This document shows, piece by piece, positions 8,626 to 17,584 of a DNA stretch of 51,678 nucleotides. A model generated the notes under the pieces. It did no database searches. It was given only the letters and a program-made list of their open reading frames with translations, and was not told the DNA's origin. The first letter of the stretch is position 1; every line of letters starts with the position of its first letter. The stretch spans positions 1-51,678 of the forward strand of contig DZCR01000003.1 in the NCBI GenBank assembly GCA_022736495.1, in the 5' to 3' direction. The stretch comes from Desulfobacca acetoxidans. Lineage in GTDB: Bacteria > Desulfobacterota > Desulfobaccia > Desulfobaccales > 0-14-0-80-60-11. A program made the translations under genes and the position numbers.

Positions 8626-11394
8626 ATGAGCAGCTTACAAGGGCTTGGCTTGAAATTCGATGAAACTATGTCGGGTTGGCTCGGCATCGGGGCAAAGGAA
8701 TATGTGGAGGGCAGGATCGCCGGGCAACAACAAAACACGCCCTTACACTTTAACGCGACAATCATCATTGAAGATTTGGACCGTTTCGTCCAACTCTCGG
8801 ACCATCGGGCCCGCCTGGAAGGTACCGTTTCCTTTGATGCTCTTGGCGGTAAGTTCCCCATGGAAGACGGTCTCTTCAAACTGTTTTCCGTTGACCCGGG
8901 CACCGGCATTCGGCAAATGATTTATACTTTTCGGTTTACCGACCGGACCGGCAAAAAATACTTTCTGCGCGGGGAAAAATGGCTCAAAGACGACCCGGGT
9001 TTCGACCTGGTCGAAGATATGACCACTCTTTTTACCAGGCTCTACGACGGCCCGGATGAAAATGCGCCGCTTTACGGATCGGGGCAACTCTACTTCGAGT
9101 TAAAGGATGCGCCTGCTCTCATTGCTTCCGTGGAGGTGACCGGGGTTAAGTGGTGGCAGTTTTACAAATGGCACAAAAAGGCTCAGGGTAAAATTGCCTT
9201 CTTGGATTTTGCCTGGGGAGAGATCAGAAAGACGTATCTCAGCGACGTCGATCCCCTCTATGAAACCCAATATGAGAACCTGATCCTCTCCGGTAAGGTC
9301 GTGCAAAACGGCCTAGAAAAAGAATTTTTCCTGGTTTCCGGCAAACATGACAAGGGCTTTCCCTGGGGAGATGGCGAAATTTTTTGGGATGTCCTGCTCC
9401 TCATCGGGGACCAGGCCGGCGGCTACCGGAAATACTGCATGAGCGATCGGGTGTTGCCCGGCCTGGAACTAAACGTCCAGGCCGGCAGCTACCGCTACCA
9501 GGGACCCATCTTTGAATTGACTGCGGGCTCTGAGACCCGCTTCTCCCACATGCGTAATAAGGCAGATTATCTCAAGGAATGCACGGCGGACTTCGCAATC
9601 AACTTTACGGCCAAAGCCTATGAGGTCACTCCCTTTCCCTTTCCCATTGCCAACAATGTCCTGGCCCACATAGCTACAGGTTTAAAATGGGTGCTCCAGG
9701 GGATCTTGCCGTCGGAGTACTTGCTGGGGATATTCATTACCCCCCATACGGTCACGGTGAAGTCCGGGACCTTGACGATCAATGAAGCAGGCCAGACAAC
9801 CGATTATCCCCTGGCGGCGGAGAAAACCTTTGGCGAGGCCGAAAGATCCACGTTCAAAAACATTCGCGACCCTGCGATGCTTTATGGCTATATCTGTGCG
9901 GTCCGGCCGCTGGCCCACATGGCCCGGGTGCAGATTCATTCAAATGCTCTGCGCACCGCCCGCCAAAGGCTGGTGAAAGATCAGGTGGATGCCCTCTTGG
10001 GTGCTCTCATTTCACGCGTCGCCTCCAAGGAGATGCTGATGGCGGGCGGCACCTTAAGTATCCAGGATCTCGGACCCAAAGATGCACCCCCGGGGAACGG
10101 GGCCCCTCTTTTTATCAAACTTGAGGCGCCTCTCTTGGAAATCAATAACGATCATTTTCCCACCGCCGTGTTTCAGCGGCGCATTATCAGGGTGCAGGAT
10201 CCTTCGGGCGAACCTTGCCTGGCCATGGAAGAAGATATGGATTTGCTGCGGGTGGAAGCGGAAAACTCCACCAGAAAAGTCACCGTTGCTGCAATAAAGC
10301 ATCCGAATAAAATCAACGCTCTGGATTCAGTCCTTGAAACTACCCATTTTCTTGATTTGGTAACCGCCGCCTGCCAGACCTCGGGAAAATCCAAAGCTGA
10401 ATTTGCCATCGTGATCAAGCCAAACTTTATGTTCTCTTACAACAAAAGTGATCACACGACCTTTACCGATCCCGAGTTGGTGGGTCATTTGGTGCAGGTG
10501 CTGAAAACCCCAGGTGGCTTTGACAACCTGACCGTGGTAGAGGCGCAAAGCACCTACGGCCAGTTTTTTAACCATCGCAGGGTCCTCGAGGTGGCCGAAT
10601 ATCTGGGATACGCTGTTGATGGCAGCGCGGGGTACAAACTGGTCGACCTTACCGAGGATCGCTTTGAGGAGCAACAGTTAGGGAGCCATCTGGGCCGGCA
10701 TCCAGTCCCGCTGACCTGGAAGGATGCCGACTTCCGAATTTCTTTTGCCAAGAATAAGACGCATGCCTACGCTTATTACAGCCTCAACCTCAAGAACATC
10801 TACGGCGCCCTGCCCCTGGCCGACAAGTTCTCGGAATATCACACCGGCAGAGACATCTATCATACGACCATGGAATATCTTCGGGCCTTCCCCGTCCATT
10901 ACGGACTCATTGACGCCCATCTGAGCGCCGATGGTCCCTTCGGGGTTTTCGCCGATCCTGAACCGAATGTGACGGAGACGATCATCGGTGGCGCAGATCT
11001 GGTAGCCGTTGACTGGGTCGGAGCGACCAAAATGGGCCTTGATCCAAAAATCAGTCAATACATGGAACTGGGGGTGAAGGCCTTTGGGAAACCGGAAATC
11101 AATCTGGAGGGCGATGGGAATCCATACCGGCCCTGGCTGAATGTGCCCGTAATCATGAGCCTCATCACTCACAATGTGCTTGATGCCAACGATTATTTCG
11201 GAAACCTGATTTATATGGCCGGGGCTTATATGGACGAAAGTTATTTCACCCACAAATCTAAATCTGAATTTATGAAGGCAGCCCGAGACGCGCTCAACCC
11301 TCTACAAGAAGCCATCTTCTTGCAAGCGGGCGGTGAACGAACCTTAGCCAATAAGCTGGTGAGTAAGTTTTTTACCTGGCTCGGAAGCCATTGA
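8626..11394 (+). CDS. Large fusion: GMC-oxidoreductase-associated domain plus DUF362
   Basis: 922 residues with AAAGGAGG before the ATG. Residues about 10-185 (FDETMSGWLGIG, IIIEDLDRF, LEGTVSFDALGG, DGLFKLF, DDPGFDLVEDMTTLFTRL) match a domain I know as an appendage of GMC/cholesterol-oxidase-like flavoproteins and some lipases. Residues about 190-530 are unrecognised beta-rich sequence. Residues about 570-850 form a DUF362 domain (VIKPNFMFSY, FAKNKTHAYAYYSLNLKNIYG, ADLVAVDWVGATKMG), a family often linked to iron-sulfur proteins. There is no signal peptide, no FAD-binding GxGxxG and no Cys-rich ferredoxin segment. The gene follows a FadL channel, so processing of a hydrophobic (steroid- or lipid-like) compound is a reasonable guess. 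The enzymatic activity is unknown. Confidence 0.8.
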   Translation: MSSLQGLGLKFDETMSGWLGIGAKEYVEGRIAGQQQNTPLHFNATIIIEDLDRFVQLSDHRARLEGTVSFDALGGKFPMEDGLFKLFSVDPGTGIRQMIYTFRFTDRTGKKYFLRGEKWLKDDPGFDLVEDMTTLFTRLYDGPDENAPLYGSGQLYFELKDAPALIASVEVTGVKWWQFYKWHKKAQGKIAFLDFAWGEIRKTYLSDVDPLYETQYENLILSGKVVQNGLEKEFFLVSGKHDKGFPWGDGEIFWDVLLLIGDQAGGYRKYCMSDRVLPGLELNVQAGSYRYQGPIFELTAGSETRFSHMRNKADYLKECTADFAINFTAKAYEVTPFPFPIANNVLAHIATGLKWVLQGILPSEYLLGIFITPHTVTVKSGTLTINEAGQTTDYPLAAEKTFGEAERSTFKNIRDPAMLYGYICAVRPLAHMARVQIHSNALRTARQRLVKDQVDALLGALISRVASKEMLMAGGTLSIQDLGPKDAPPGNGAPLFIKLEAPLLEINNDHFPTAVFQRRIIRVQDPSGEPCLAMEEDMDLLRVEAENSTRKVTVAAIKHPNKINALDSVLETTHFLDLVTAACQTSGKSKAEFAIVIKPNFMFSYNKSDHTTFTDPELVGHLVQVLKTPGGFDNLTVVEAQSTYGQFFNHRRVLEVAEYLGYAVDGSAGYKLVDLTEDRFEEQQLGSHLGRHPVPLTWKDADFRISFAKNKTHAYAYYSLNLKNIYGALPLADKFSEYHTGRDIYHTTMEYLRAFPVHYGLIDAHLSADGPFGVFADPEPNVTETIIGGADLVAVDWVGATKMGLDPKISQYMELGVKAFGKPEINLEGDGNPYRPWLNVPVIMSLITHNVLDANDYFGNLIYMAGAYMDESYFTHKSKSEFMKAARDALNPLQEAIFLQAGGERTLANKLVSKFFTWLGSH

Positions 11395-11576
11395 GTAATT
11401 TTCCTCGACCTGCTGCTTTATCAGAACTCAAATGGAAAAGTGTGTGCCAAAATCCTGGAAACCGCAAGATTTTTGGTGTAAACGGGTTTTCTGAGTTGAG
11501 GATTTCCTCGCTTGCCTCCGCCTTGGGAAATATCTGAGTTGTGGCAAGGTCCTATACCGAGGAGACGACAGCATCT

Positions 11577-11975
11577 TCACATGCGCGGATAAAAGCTGAC
11601 CATGGTGAGGATTTCCCAGTCGGCGTATGGGGGCAAGAGACAGGCATAAATACCGATCTCCATGGCGTCCTTGATAATCTTGCGATGGGCTTCCAGAGTC
11701 TTGTCACAGAAGACCACGACCCGGCAGTACTGGCAGGCCAGTTTTATTTTGGAACAAATGCCGGCCCCGTAAAGACCTAAGGCCTCACAGTCGATAAACA
11801 CCGTAGCACATTTCTTTTTCCGCAAGAGCTGTATCACTTCTTGGGGATTAGCCGCCAGGCGGGGCTCATAGCCGTTTTCCTGCAAGAGCTCCAACAAATC
11901 ATGCCGCAGGAGCTCATGGAACACCAGCACAACGATCATGGGCCGTTTTTGTTCTCTTGGTTTCTTGAGTTCCAT
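11577..11975 (-). CDS. Receiver-like (degenerate response regulator) protein
   Basis: About 132 residues from M at 11975 (MELKKPREQKRPMIVVLVF). The fold order is that of a CheY-like receiver: a hydrophobic strand (IVVLVF), a helix ending NGYEPRLAANPQEVIQLL, strand TVFIDCEALGLYGAGICSKI, strand CRVVVFCDK, and a C-terminal DAMEIGIYACLLPPYADWEILTMV. The phosphoacceptor position appears as D in VFIDCEA, but the paired acidic residues near the first strand are missing. It is a single-domain protein with several Cys and no output domain. An upstream in-frame extension to 12182 exists, but it would run through a strong terminator hairpin (12033-12071), so the internal start is preferred. The ribosome site is weak. 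Confidence 0.6.
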   Translation of the reverse strand: MELKKPREQKRPMIVVLVFHELLRHDLLELLQENGYEPRLAANPQEVIQLLRKKKCATVFIDCEALGLYGAGICSKIKLACQYCRVVVFCDKTLEAHRKIIKDAMEIGIYACLLPPYADWEILTMVSFYPRM

Positions 11976-12032
11976 GAGACGATATTTATTGGCCTCGTCG
12001 GGCGAAAGCCGCGAGGCGTTTATGTGGCGGCC

Positions 12033-12071
12033 GATAAAAATAAAAGCCCCACGAGCAGAGCATCGCGGGGC
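12033..12071 (-). terminator. Intrinsic terminator upstream of the receiver-like gene
   Basis: Minus strand: GCCCCGCGA (12063-12071) pairs with TCGTGGGGC (12046-12054) over nine pairs with an 8-nt loop, followed by TTTTATTTTT. It would end a transcript coming from the small reading frame at 12313-12411, or act as an attenuator for the receiver-like gene. Confidence 0.75.
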
Positions 12072-12312
12072 CGGCAAAGTGAAACTGCAATGAGGAGGAA
12101 AGGATGTCCGGGCCTTTCCTTCATTACATATTTTAGCAATATCCGAGCCAATTAAAATCTTGGCATAGATAGTAGCCGGCATCCAGGTTTTGCATTGCTT
12201 GGTATGAAATGCGCTATCAATTTTTTTCTAAAATAGTTGTTCAGTAATCGACCCTTTGTCTATTATCTAGACAGAAAATAAATTTTAACGATTTGAACCC
12301 GACACACAACCG

Positions 12313-12411
12313 TTAGCGAGGCAGCGTATGCCGCACCAGCAAACTGTGAAGGGCGGCAAGTGCCTGTTCAATGGCTTCTTTTTCTCGATTGAGCTAGATA
12401 ATTTCGGCCAT
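12313..12411 (-). pseudogene. Small reading frame interrupted by an in-frame TAG
   Basis: GGAGG lies 4 nt before an ATG at 12411. Translation reads MAEII, then TAG, then LNREKEAIEQALAALHSLLV and a short tail ending in TLPR at a TAA (12313-12315). The part after the TAG is an amphipathic helix with protein-like composition, so the frame looks coding apart from the amber codon. It is most simply a pseudogene of a 32-residue protein. The intrinsic terminator at 12033-12071 lies downstream. Confidence 0.4.
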
Positions 12412-12596
12412 GGGGCCTCCGACTCTTTAAAATAACGAGAATATTTCCGATATAAAGTGCAAAAATTGTTCCCGGTTTTGGGGCGGCATTGAGATAAGCG
12501 AAGTGGGGGGAGGAGCAGTCCGGCCGCCGGATAACCGCAAGGTTTTAAGTGAATATTTTCCAGCCCTTGCGGTCCCGGCGCCCTCTCAGATGGGCC
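12412..12596. other. Intergenic region with a long-loop inverted repeat
   Basis: CCGCAAGG (12535-12542) is repeated in inverse as CCTTGCGG (12565-12572), with a 22-nt AT-rich loop. It sits just past the stop codon of the MBL-fold gene and may be its terminator, though there is no T-run. Confidence 0.35.
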
Positions 12597-13838
12597 TCAG
12601 GTAGCGGTGGACTGGTGCTTTTGAAGCATCTCATCTTTTATCCGATGGGAGAACTCCCTTCGGAAAACTTCAATATCCATGGCCTCGTCATATTTGCCGG
12701 CCAGGTACAGGCCCATACCTTTGTACATCTGGGCCTCCTGGAAATCCGGATTGAGGGCCAGGGCCCGGTCGAGATAATCGATACTCTCCAGGTATTTGCC
12801 CAACCCCATCAAGGCGTGTCCCGTGGCCGTCAAGGCATAAAGGTTGTTGTTTTCTTTGGATAAGATCCGGTTGAGCAGGGCGAGAGATTCTTCACAGCGC
12901 CCCATGTCCGTCAGACAATAGGCCTTCAACTGCATGGCCATCAGGTTTTCCGGCTGCCGGGTCAGTTCCCGGTCACAGCAAAAGACCGCTTCTTCCAGCA
13001 GCCCCTTGGAAACCAGGGCCTTGGCGCCTTCTATCCAGGGTATCTCTTTCTCCACCCCGATAATTTTCAACATCAGGCTTTCGTACGTCTGATCCACCAC
13101 CCGGTTGCCCAGGGAAGCCACGGGTAAACCATGCCCCGGCAACAGGTTGGAGATATCTTTCTTGAGCAAGGCCTTAACCCCAAAAAGATAATGGTCAAGG
13201 CGTCCCCCGGCATTGGCGTCAGGCTCGGCCATGGCGTGGGGTAAGGCTATATCACCGGTAAACGCGGTTTGGCTGGGGGCGTGATAGAAGGACAGGCCGT
13301 CAATAGTATGGCCAGGAGTATAAATAACTTCCCAGGCGTCGCCGCACAAATCCAGGGTCTCGCCGCCCTGGAGCTCGGTTACCCGGCAGCCGAACTTCTG
13401 CACCGTCTCTTTGAGCTCCAGGGGACTTTCTTTATGCAGGATCAGCTCGAAGCCCCCGCTCTCAGCGATATGCGGATAGGCCCGCAGCAGTTCGAAGGCC
13501 CCCATGGAATGGTCCCGGTGGCCGTGGGTCAGGACGATCTTCTTGATGTCTTCGGCTCGGTAGCCGAGTTTGAACAGGTCCATTAACCCGGTGTAATCAT
13601 TGCCGGGGTCCACGATGGTCAGATAATCGCCCTTGATTACATAGATATTGGAGGAGTAATCATAGCCCAGAAGATAATAAAATTTTTCAAAAAAAGGGTC
13701 CGAAGAATTAAACACTTCGGCCAGGGTCAACCAACCCGGGTGCTGCGGCTCCTCCTCCGGCTGCGCTTCTCCTTGGGGTAACGCCTCTCCGCCTTCTCGG
13801 GACTCCCGGTGGTCCTCGTCGTAGGCTCCTTTAGTCAT
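12597..13838 (-). CDS. MBL-fold metallo-hydrolase with C-terminal TPRs
   Basis: 413 residues. Residues about 45-250 form a metallo-beta-lactamase fold with the metal motif HGHRDHSMG (H-x-H-x-D-H), a later His in TPGHTIDGLS, the bridging Asp in FTGDIALPH and the C-terminal His in LLPGHGLPV, so the dinuclear site is complete. Residues about 280-400 contain three TPR-like repeats (for example LYALTATGHALMGLGKYLES, FQEAQMYKGMGLYLAGKYDE). The substrate is not evident; relatives include glyoxalase II-like thioesterases and sulfur-metabolism hydrolases. GTGAGG precedes the ATG. It is transcribed divergently from the zinc-ribbon gene at 13942. Confidence 0.88.
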   Translation of the reverse strand: MTKGAYDEDHRESREGGEALPQGEAQPEEEPQHPGWLTLAEVFNSSDPFFEKFYYLLGYDYSSNIYVIKGDYLTIVDPGNDYTGLMDLFKLGYRAEDIKKIVLTHGHRDHSMGAFELLRAYPHIAESGGFELILHKESPLELKETVQKFGCRVTELQGGETLDLCGDAWEVIYTPGHTIDGLSFYHAPSQTAFTGDIALPHAMAEPDANAGGRLDHYLFGVKALLKKDISNLLPGHGLPVASLGNRVVDQTYESLMLKIIGVEKEIPWIEGAKALVSKGLLEEAVFCCDRELTRQPENLMAMQLKAYCLTDMGRCEESLALLNRILSKENNNLYALTATGHALMGLGKYLESIDYLDRALALNPDFQEAQMYKGMGLYLAGKYDEAMDIEVFRREFSHRIKDEMLQKHQSTAT

Positions 13839-13941
13839 AGTGCCTCACTTTGCCTGTTTGTTGGTCAGTTCGTTCTGGATTGCTTGCGGCTCCAAGGCCG
13901 CTTGTGGTAAAAAAAGAGCAGCTTTAGGAAGGTCAAATCCT

Positions 13942-14358
13942 ATGAACTGCCCCACGTGCGGTAAAACATTAGACCCGGAGCTCCATGACGACCTGGTCTG
14001 CGACGGCCAGATCTGGTGCAACGGCTGCCGGCGCTATGACGACCGGCTCATGAAAGCCCTGAGCTTCTCGGACCTGGAAGCTTGGGCCTTGCGGCTTTGC
14101 CGCGCTTTCAACCAGGAGCCGGTTCATCTCAAGCACGACCCGGATTATCTGCCCGACCCCAGGAAATATTGGAACGGCTCCACCTTTCTTTTGGGCGAGG
14201 CCTTCCACGAGCCCCGCTGTATCATGCTCTATCCACCGGGCCAACAGCTCATGACTCTCTGCCACGAACTGGCCCATCTTTTTACGGGCCAAGACCACAC
14301 CGTGGTGTGGGCCCAGACTTTTGCAGACCTGATTGCCTGGGTCAAAGTTCGGGTTTAG
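13942..14358 (+). CDS. Zinc-ribbon protein with HExxH metallopeptidase-like motif
   Basis: 138 residues from MNCPTCGKTL, chosen because AGGAAGG lies about 10 nt upstream of this ATG and the sequence further upstream is not protein-like. A four-Cys zinc ribbon (CPTC at 3-6 and CNGC about residues 27-30) is followed by a helical domain with CHELAHLFTGQDHT near residue 110, an HExxH zinc-binding motif with a further downstream His. The layout resembles small SprT/ImmA-like metallopeptidases. Cytoplasmic, no signal peptide. The target is unknown. Confidence 0.7.
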   Translation: MNCPTCGKTLDPELHDDLVCDGQIWCNGCRRYDDRLMKALSFSDLEAWALRLCRAFNQEPVHLKHDPDYLPDPRKYWNGSTFLLGEAFHEPRCIMLYPPGQQLMTLCHELAHLFTGQDHTVVWAQTFADLIAWVKVRV

Positions 14359-14456
14359 GATCTCCTAAGCCCCGCCTCAAGAACCCCTTCTCCCTGGAAA
14401 CTCCGACCTGTGTAACCAGTCCAATCATTGGGGCCTCTTAGGGCAATGGCCCCGAA

Positions 14457-14498
14457 AATCCCCCCAAGCCCCGGAAGACTGATAGTCCCGGAGCCTGG
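14457..14498 (-). terminator. Hairpin after the CoA-transferase operon
   Basis: CCAAGCCCCGG (14464-14474) pairs with CCGGAGCCTGG (14488-14498) with wobble pairs, and an inner GACT/AGTC extends the stem. On the minus strand it is followed by a G-run and TTTT (14457-14460). The tail is poor, so this may be a factor-assisted terminator or RNA-stabilising stem. It lies about 27 nt beyond the last gene of the operon. Confidence 0.5.
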
Positions 14499-14524
14499 AG
14501 GGTAGTAGTAGAGACAGACCTCTT

Positions 14525-14950
14525 TTAGGGTGCGATAAAGTCCGCAGTATAGCCCAATTTCATTTTGTCCATGGGCCACATCTTGGTGCTTTCTTTATCT
14601 TCACCGGCCCAGACCGGCTGATCGTTGATCTTCTCGATGAGCACCTCGATGAAATGAAACTCGGTGAGCTCATATTTGACGATGGCCTCGGCCGGGATCA
14701 GCACAGCCAACCCCGATTCCTTGGAGAAATTCCAATGGAACGACTCATTAGGTTCGTGGGTCATCTGCCCGGTCTTGCCGCCGTAAACTTTTAGCAGTTT
14801 GCCGGAAATATGACCATTGGGTTTCACATTAAATTCTTCATATAACTCATCGGGGATATGCCACCACAGAGCTCTGAAACCGGTTTTGCAATATCCCTTG
14901 ACGAGCATGGGGTCGAATCCGCAGACACCAACGCGGCACTTTGCTGGCAT
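14525..14950 (-). CDS. Unrecognised protein, last gene of CoA-transferase operon
   Basis: 141 residues from MPAKCRVGVCGFDP. The ATG at 14950 is preferred over a GTG six bases upstream because AAGGAG is then 7 nt away. It has a Cys pair near the N-terminus (CRVGVC) and a third Cys about residue 21, then an aromatic-rich body (FRALWWHIP, ESFHWNF). There is no signal peptide or membrane helix. I do not recognise the family. It is the sixth gene of a compact operon led by two family III CoA-transferases, 80 nt after the previous gene, and presumably serves the same pathway. Confidence 0.75.
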   Translation of the reverse strand: MPAKCRVGVCGFDPMLVKGYCKTGFRALWWHIPDELYEEFNVKPNGHISGKLLKVYGGKTGQMTHEPNESFHWNFSKESGLAVLIPAEAIVKYELTEFHFIEVLIEKINDQPVWAGEDKESTKMWPMDKMKLGYTADFIAP

Positions 14951-15030
14951 GCTCACTCTCCTTTTCGTGAAATGGTGCAGTTAAGGTTGCTTAACCCGGC
15001 GGCCACCGTCTTTTCTGCCCTAGAGCAGGA

Positions 15031-15393
15031 TCAGGTGCTTCTCCGCCAGGTGCAAACAGTTTGTTGCACAACCCTCTGCCATATTCCTGGTTTAGCTGGT
15101 GGGGGCTCCGCTTCCCGCTCCACTTCCTGCTCCTTTTCCCGGATCAGGTTGCGGAGATCCTCCACCTCATTGTGACAAAAGTTAAGGAACTCTTCCGCCT
15201 CGCCAGCGGTAAGATGCTCACACTGAAACAACCGGCGGAGATACGGGTACATGTAGGTAAAGATTTCTTCTTCGAACTCTTCCACCAGGCAGTCATTATT
15301 GCCATCCGGGGTGGCGTCCCCCAGATGACACTGCTTCCAGTTGAACACCATGCTTTGCAGATCTTCGAGTTCCTTACGGACGTTTTCCTTCAT
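15031..15393 (-). CDS. Unrecognised acidic helical protein of the CoA-transferase operon
   Basis: 120 residues starting MKENVRKELEDLQ. AGAAGGG is 6 nt before the ATG, and only one base separates it from the upstream stop, so it is almost certainly translationally coupled. The composition is acidic and helical, with four Cys residues (near 22, 35, 57 and 70) and a His before the fourth. The C-terminal tail (EREAEPPPAKPG then IWQRVV) looks flexible. No family recognised. It may bind a metal or act as a partner subunit. Confidence 0.75.
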   Translation of the reverse strand: MKENVRKELEDLQSMVFNWKQCHLGDATPDGNNDCLVEEFEEEIFTYMYPYLRRLFQCEHLTAGEAEEFLNFCHNEVEDLRNLIREKEQEVEREAEPPPAKPGIWQRVVQQTVCTWRRST

Positions 15394-15394
15394 G

Positions 15395-15631
15395 CTAGCC
15401 CTTCTGCTTAAAAGCGTAGCACTTCTTCACTACATTAAAGTCCGCCACGCACCAGTAATAGGGCCAGTGAATCTTCATGCACCAGCCGATGATGTCCGCG
15501 GGAGGAAAACTGGAGCCTTTGATCACCGGTTTCAGGAATTCACACTGCCAGCAAATATGGTCGCTTTCCTTCTCCGGCTCCAGGACCTTGTCCAGGAATT
15601 GTCTTGGCGTAAGCCCTTTTGCTTCAATCAT
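15395..15631 (-). CDS. Small Cys-rich protein resembling glycyl-radical enzyme small subunits
   Basis: 78 residues with AAAAAGGAG before the ATG. The Cys pattern is C-x2-C (HICWQC), then GWC about 20 residues on, YYWC, and a final KKCYAF. The order C-x2-C, x~20, GxC, YW, C-x-x-F is what I know from the small Fe-S subunits (beta/gamma) of benzylsuccinate synthase-type fumarate-adding enzymes, which bind one [4Fe-4S] cluster in a HiPIP-like fold. This is a resemblance in spacing only. No glycyl-radical subunit or activase is present in the window, so the protein may be a stand-alone Fe-S or zinc protein. Confidence 0.6.
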   Translation of the reverse strand: MIEAKGLTPRQFLDKVLEPEKESDHICWQCEFLKPVIKGSSFPPADIIGWCMKIHWPYYWCVADFNVVKKCYAFKQKG

Positions 15632-15664
15632 GTGCCACTCCTTTTTGTATTCACCGGGTCCCGG

Positions 15665-16153
15665 TTACCAGCATTTAACTTCGCCCTTGGCGATCTTTTC
15701 CTGATACTCGGCCCAGACTTCCGGAGCCAGACCTTTCAGATCCCAGTTATAGGGGAACTGTCCGGCGATGCCGGCTGAGGGCTTTTGCGGCCGCCAACCT
15801 CTCACCGGTTTGCCCCGGATGCTGAACTTCACCATGTCGGGCACGCCCAGGTAGATGTGCCGGGGCAGGCATTGGAACGGCCGGGTTCGGCCTTCTATGC
15901 CTGAGGGGAAATTGATATAGCCTTCCAGAGGCTTATCTGCATAAAGGGGACTGGTGTCGGGCTTGGTTCCCGCCGCCTGTTCATCGGGGCCCGCATACAT
16001 GTGCCCCTGGATCATGTGGATAGCGTACACCGTGCCACAGTTGGCGCAGTTGATGGTGCCCTTCCAGTTCCAGAAGCAGTATGGATCCAGGTAATTTACG
16101 GTGTTGCAAGGCTTGCCGTCCACATCTTTTTTGCACCAGATGATATCACACAT
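15665..16153 (-). CDS. Cys-rich, zinc-ribbon-like protein of the CoA-transferase operon
   Basis: 162 residues with AAAAGGAG before the ATG. The first 45 residues carry C-x4-C (CDIIWC), a Cys in GKPCNTV, one in DPYCFW and a C-x2-C (NCANCGTVY), consistent with a zinc ribbon or rubredoxin-like knuckle. The remainder is aromatic- and proline-rich (RHIYLGVPDMVKFSIRG, GQFPYNWDLKGLAPEVWAEY) without a recognised domain, ending in Cys-Trp. It follows the second CoA-transferase by 15 nt. Possible roles are a subunit of the CoA-transferase or of an associated enzyme. Confidence 0.7.
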   Translation of the reverse strand: MCDIIWCKKDVDGKPCNTVNYLDPYCFWNWKGTINCANCGTVYAIHMIQGHMYAGPDEQAAGTKPDTSPLYADKPLEGYINFPSGIEGRTRPFQCLPRHIYLGVPDMVKFSIRGKPVRGWRPQKPSAGIAGQFPYNWDLKGLAPEVWAEYQEKIAKGEVKCW

Positions 16154-16168
16154 ATTGGTCTTCTCCTT

Positions 16169-17584
16169 TTAGATCCAGGCCTTATCATACCACTCTTGGA
16201 CCTTGGAAATGGGGTAGCCCAACATCTCGTGGTAGATCTTGACGTTGTCGGCGCCCACCGGCCGCCAGATCCAGTACAATCTGCGCGGCGTCTGAGACAG
16301 CATCCCGGCGCTGTAGGTGCCTTGGACGAGGACATCCCCGAAGAGCGGGTCTTCCATCCAGCGCACAGTACCCCGCTGCCGGTAGTGCTCGCACTCGTAG
16401 ACCTCCCGGTCATTCATCACCGGTTCGCATAGCAGGCCTTCGTTCTGCAGGATACGGACCACCTCACTCCGAGTCTTATCCTTGGCCCAGTCTTCCAACT
16501 GAGCATAGATATCCACCTGGGCCTCGGCCCCCACCCGGTCTTTATGTTTCATGTAGCTGCTGTACATGTCGGGTTTCTTGATGACGTCGCACAGGGCCTT
16601 GAAGTCCGCGTCTTGGAAGGCCGAGATCATAGCATAGCGCGCATCATACTTGTCAGCCGGGTTGATGGCATCCGGGAAGTCGGTCTTGCCGCACAGGATG
16701 ATGCCGTGGACGCAAAGCTGGGTATCCCAGTTGCCCCAGCGTTGACGCACGATGCCGAAACGGCCGTACATCGGTACGGTGTGGCCCAGGCAGCGGGTGG
16801 CCGCCTGCACCTGGGAGAACTCGATCATGGTGCCGAGACCCGTTTTGGCGCGCCAGTGCAGGGCCGCCAAGATGCCGAAGGTGATCTGGGTGCCGGAGTA
16901 CCAGTCGATGCACCAGTTGGAGTGTTTGGTGGCATGGCCGCCCATGAACTCGTGCATGCCGGTAACCGAGGCCAGACCTGCATGGGCCTGCCCCAGGATG
17001 TCATAGGAGCCGCCGAAGCACTTGGGCCCGTATCCGAAGCCGCCGCCCCAGACATAGATGAACCGGGGATTGAGCTCCTGGAGAAAACGGTAGCTCTGTT
17101 TCCAGCGGTCGAAGGTCCCGGGCCGGTAGCACTCGGTGAGGCCGTCGGACATCTTCACGATGCGGTAGAAGGCCTCCTTCATCTCCGGCAGGTGGTAGTC
17201 CATGCTGATGTAATACTCGTTGGGGTTGGCGTTCATAAAGCCGTAGCCGGTGCCGGTTACCGGCCGGGTGTCGTGCAGAGGATAGAGGTAGCATTCATTA
17301 AACGGCGAGGTGTGCTTCATGGGGTCGCCCATGCGCGGCATCTCGAATTTAATAACCTCGGCTCCCAGCTCCGCCAGGTTGGCGACTGAGTGGGGGGTGA
17401 AGATATACATGGTGGTGCTCATCCAGCGGATGCCCTTCAGGGCCTCGGGCTTGGCCATTTCATGGCCCGGCGCGAATGCGGCCCTACAGTAATCTTCGTA
17501 GGGCATCCTCATCTCGTCGAGCTCTTGCTTGCATTTCGGGCCGTGCAGGTCCTCCAGCCGGCATTCTCTTAGATCCTTAGTCAT
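16169..17584 (-). CDS. Family III (CaiB/BaiF) CoA-transferase, subunit B
   Basis: 471 residues. The CaiB/BaiF landmarks are present: the N-terminal [19 protein letters not shown], a central [17 protein letters not shown], and the nucleophilic Asp in [17 protein letters not shown], which forms the aspartyl-CoA thioester intermediate in this family. A C-terminal [13 protein letters not shown] segment also matches. The first ~45 residues are an extra N-terminal extension. It starts within the stop of the preceding gene (TAATG), indicating coupled expression of two paralogous subunits, as for BbsEF or SptAB-type enzymes that transfer CoA from a dicarboxyl-CoA to an aromatic or long-chain acid. 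The substrate cannot be deduced here. Confidence 0.88.
   Translation of the reverse strand: MTKDLRECRLEDLHGPKCKQELDEMRMPYEDYCRAAFAPGHEMAKPEALKGIRWMSTTMYIFTPHSVANLAELGAEVIKFEMPRMGDPMKHTSPFNECYLYPLHDTRPVTGTGYGFMNANPNEYYISMDYHLPEMKEAFYRIVKMSDGLTECYRPGTFDRWKQSYRFLQELNPRFIYVWGGGFGYGPKCFGGSYDILGQAHAGLASVTGMHEFMGGHATKHSNWCIDWYSGTQITFGILAALHWRAKTGLGTMIEFSQVQAATRCLGHTVPMYGRFGIVRQRWGNWDTQLCVHGIILCGKTDFPDAINPADKYDARYAMISAFQDADFKALCDVIKKPDMYSSYMKHKDRVGAEAQVDIYAQLEDWAKDKTRSEVVRILQNEGLLCEPVMNDREVYECEHYRQRGTVRWMEDPLFGDVLVQGTYSAGMLSQTPRRLYWIWRPVGADNVKIYHEMLGYPISKVQEWYDKAWI

Noticed and set aside
12313..12411. Pyrrolysine-containing small protein.
   Set aside because: No pyl genes in the window and no methylamine methyltransferase context; a simple nonsense mutation explains the TAG.
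16544..17389. Long plus-strand frame (281 codons) across the CoA-transferase gene.
   Set aside because: It is antisense to a well-supported CaiB/BaiF gene, has no ribosome site and reads as a codon-composition shadow.
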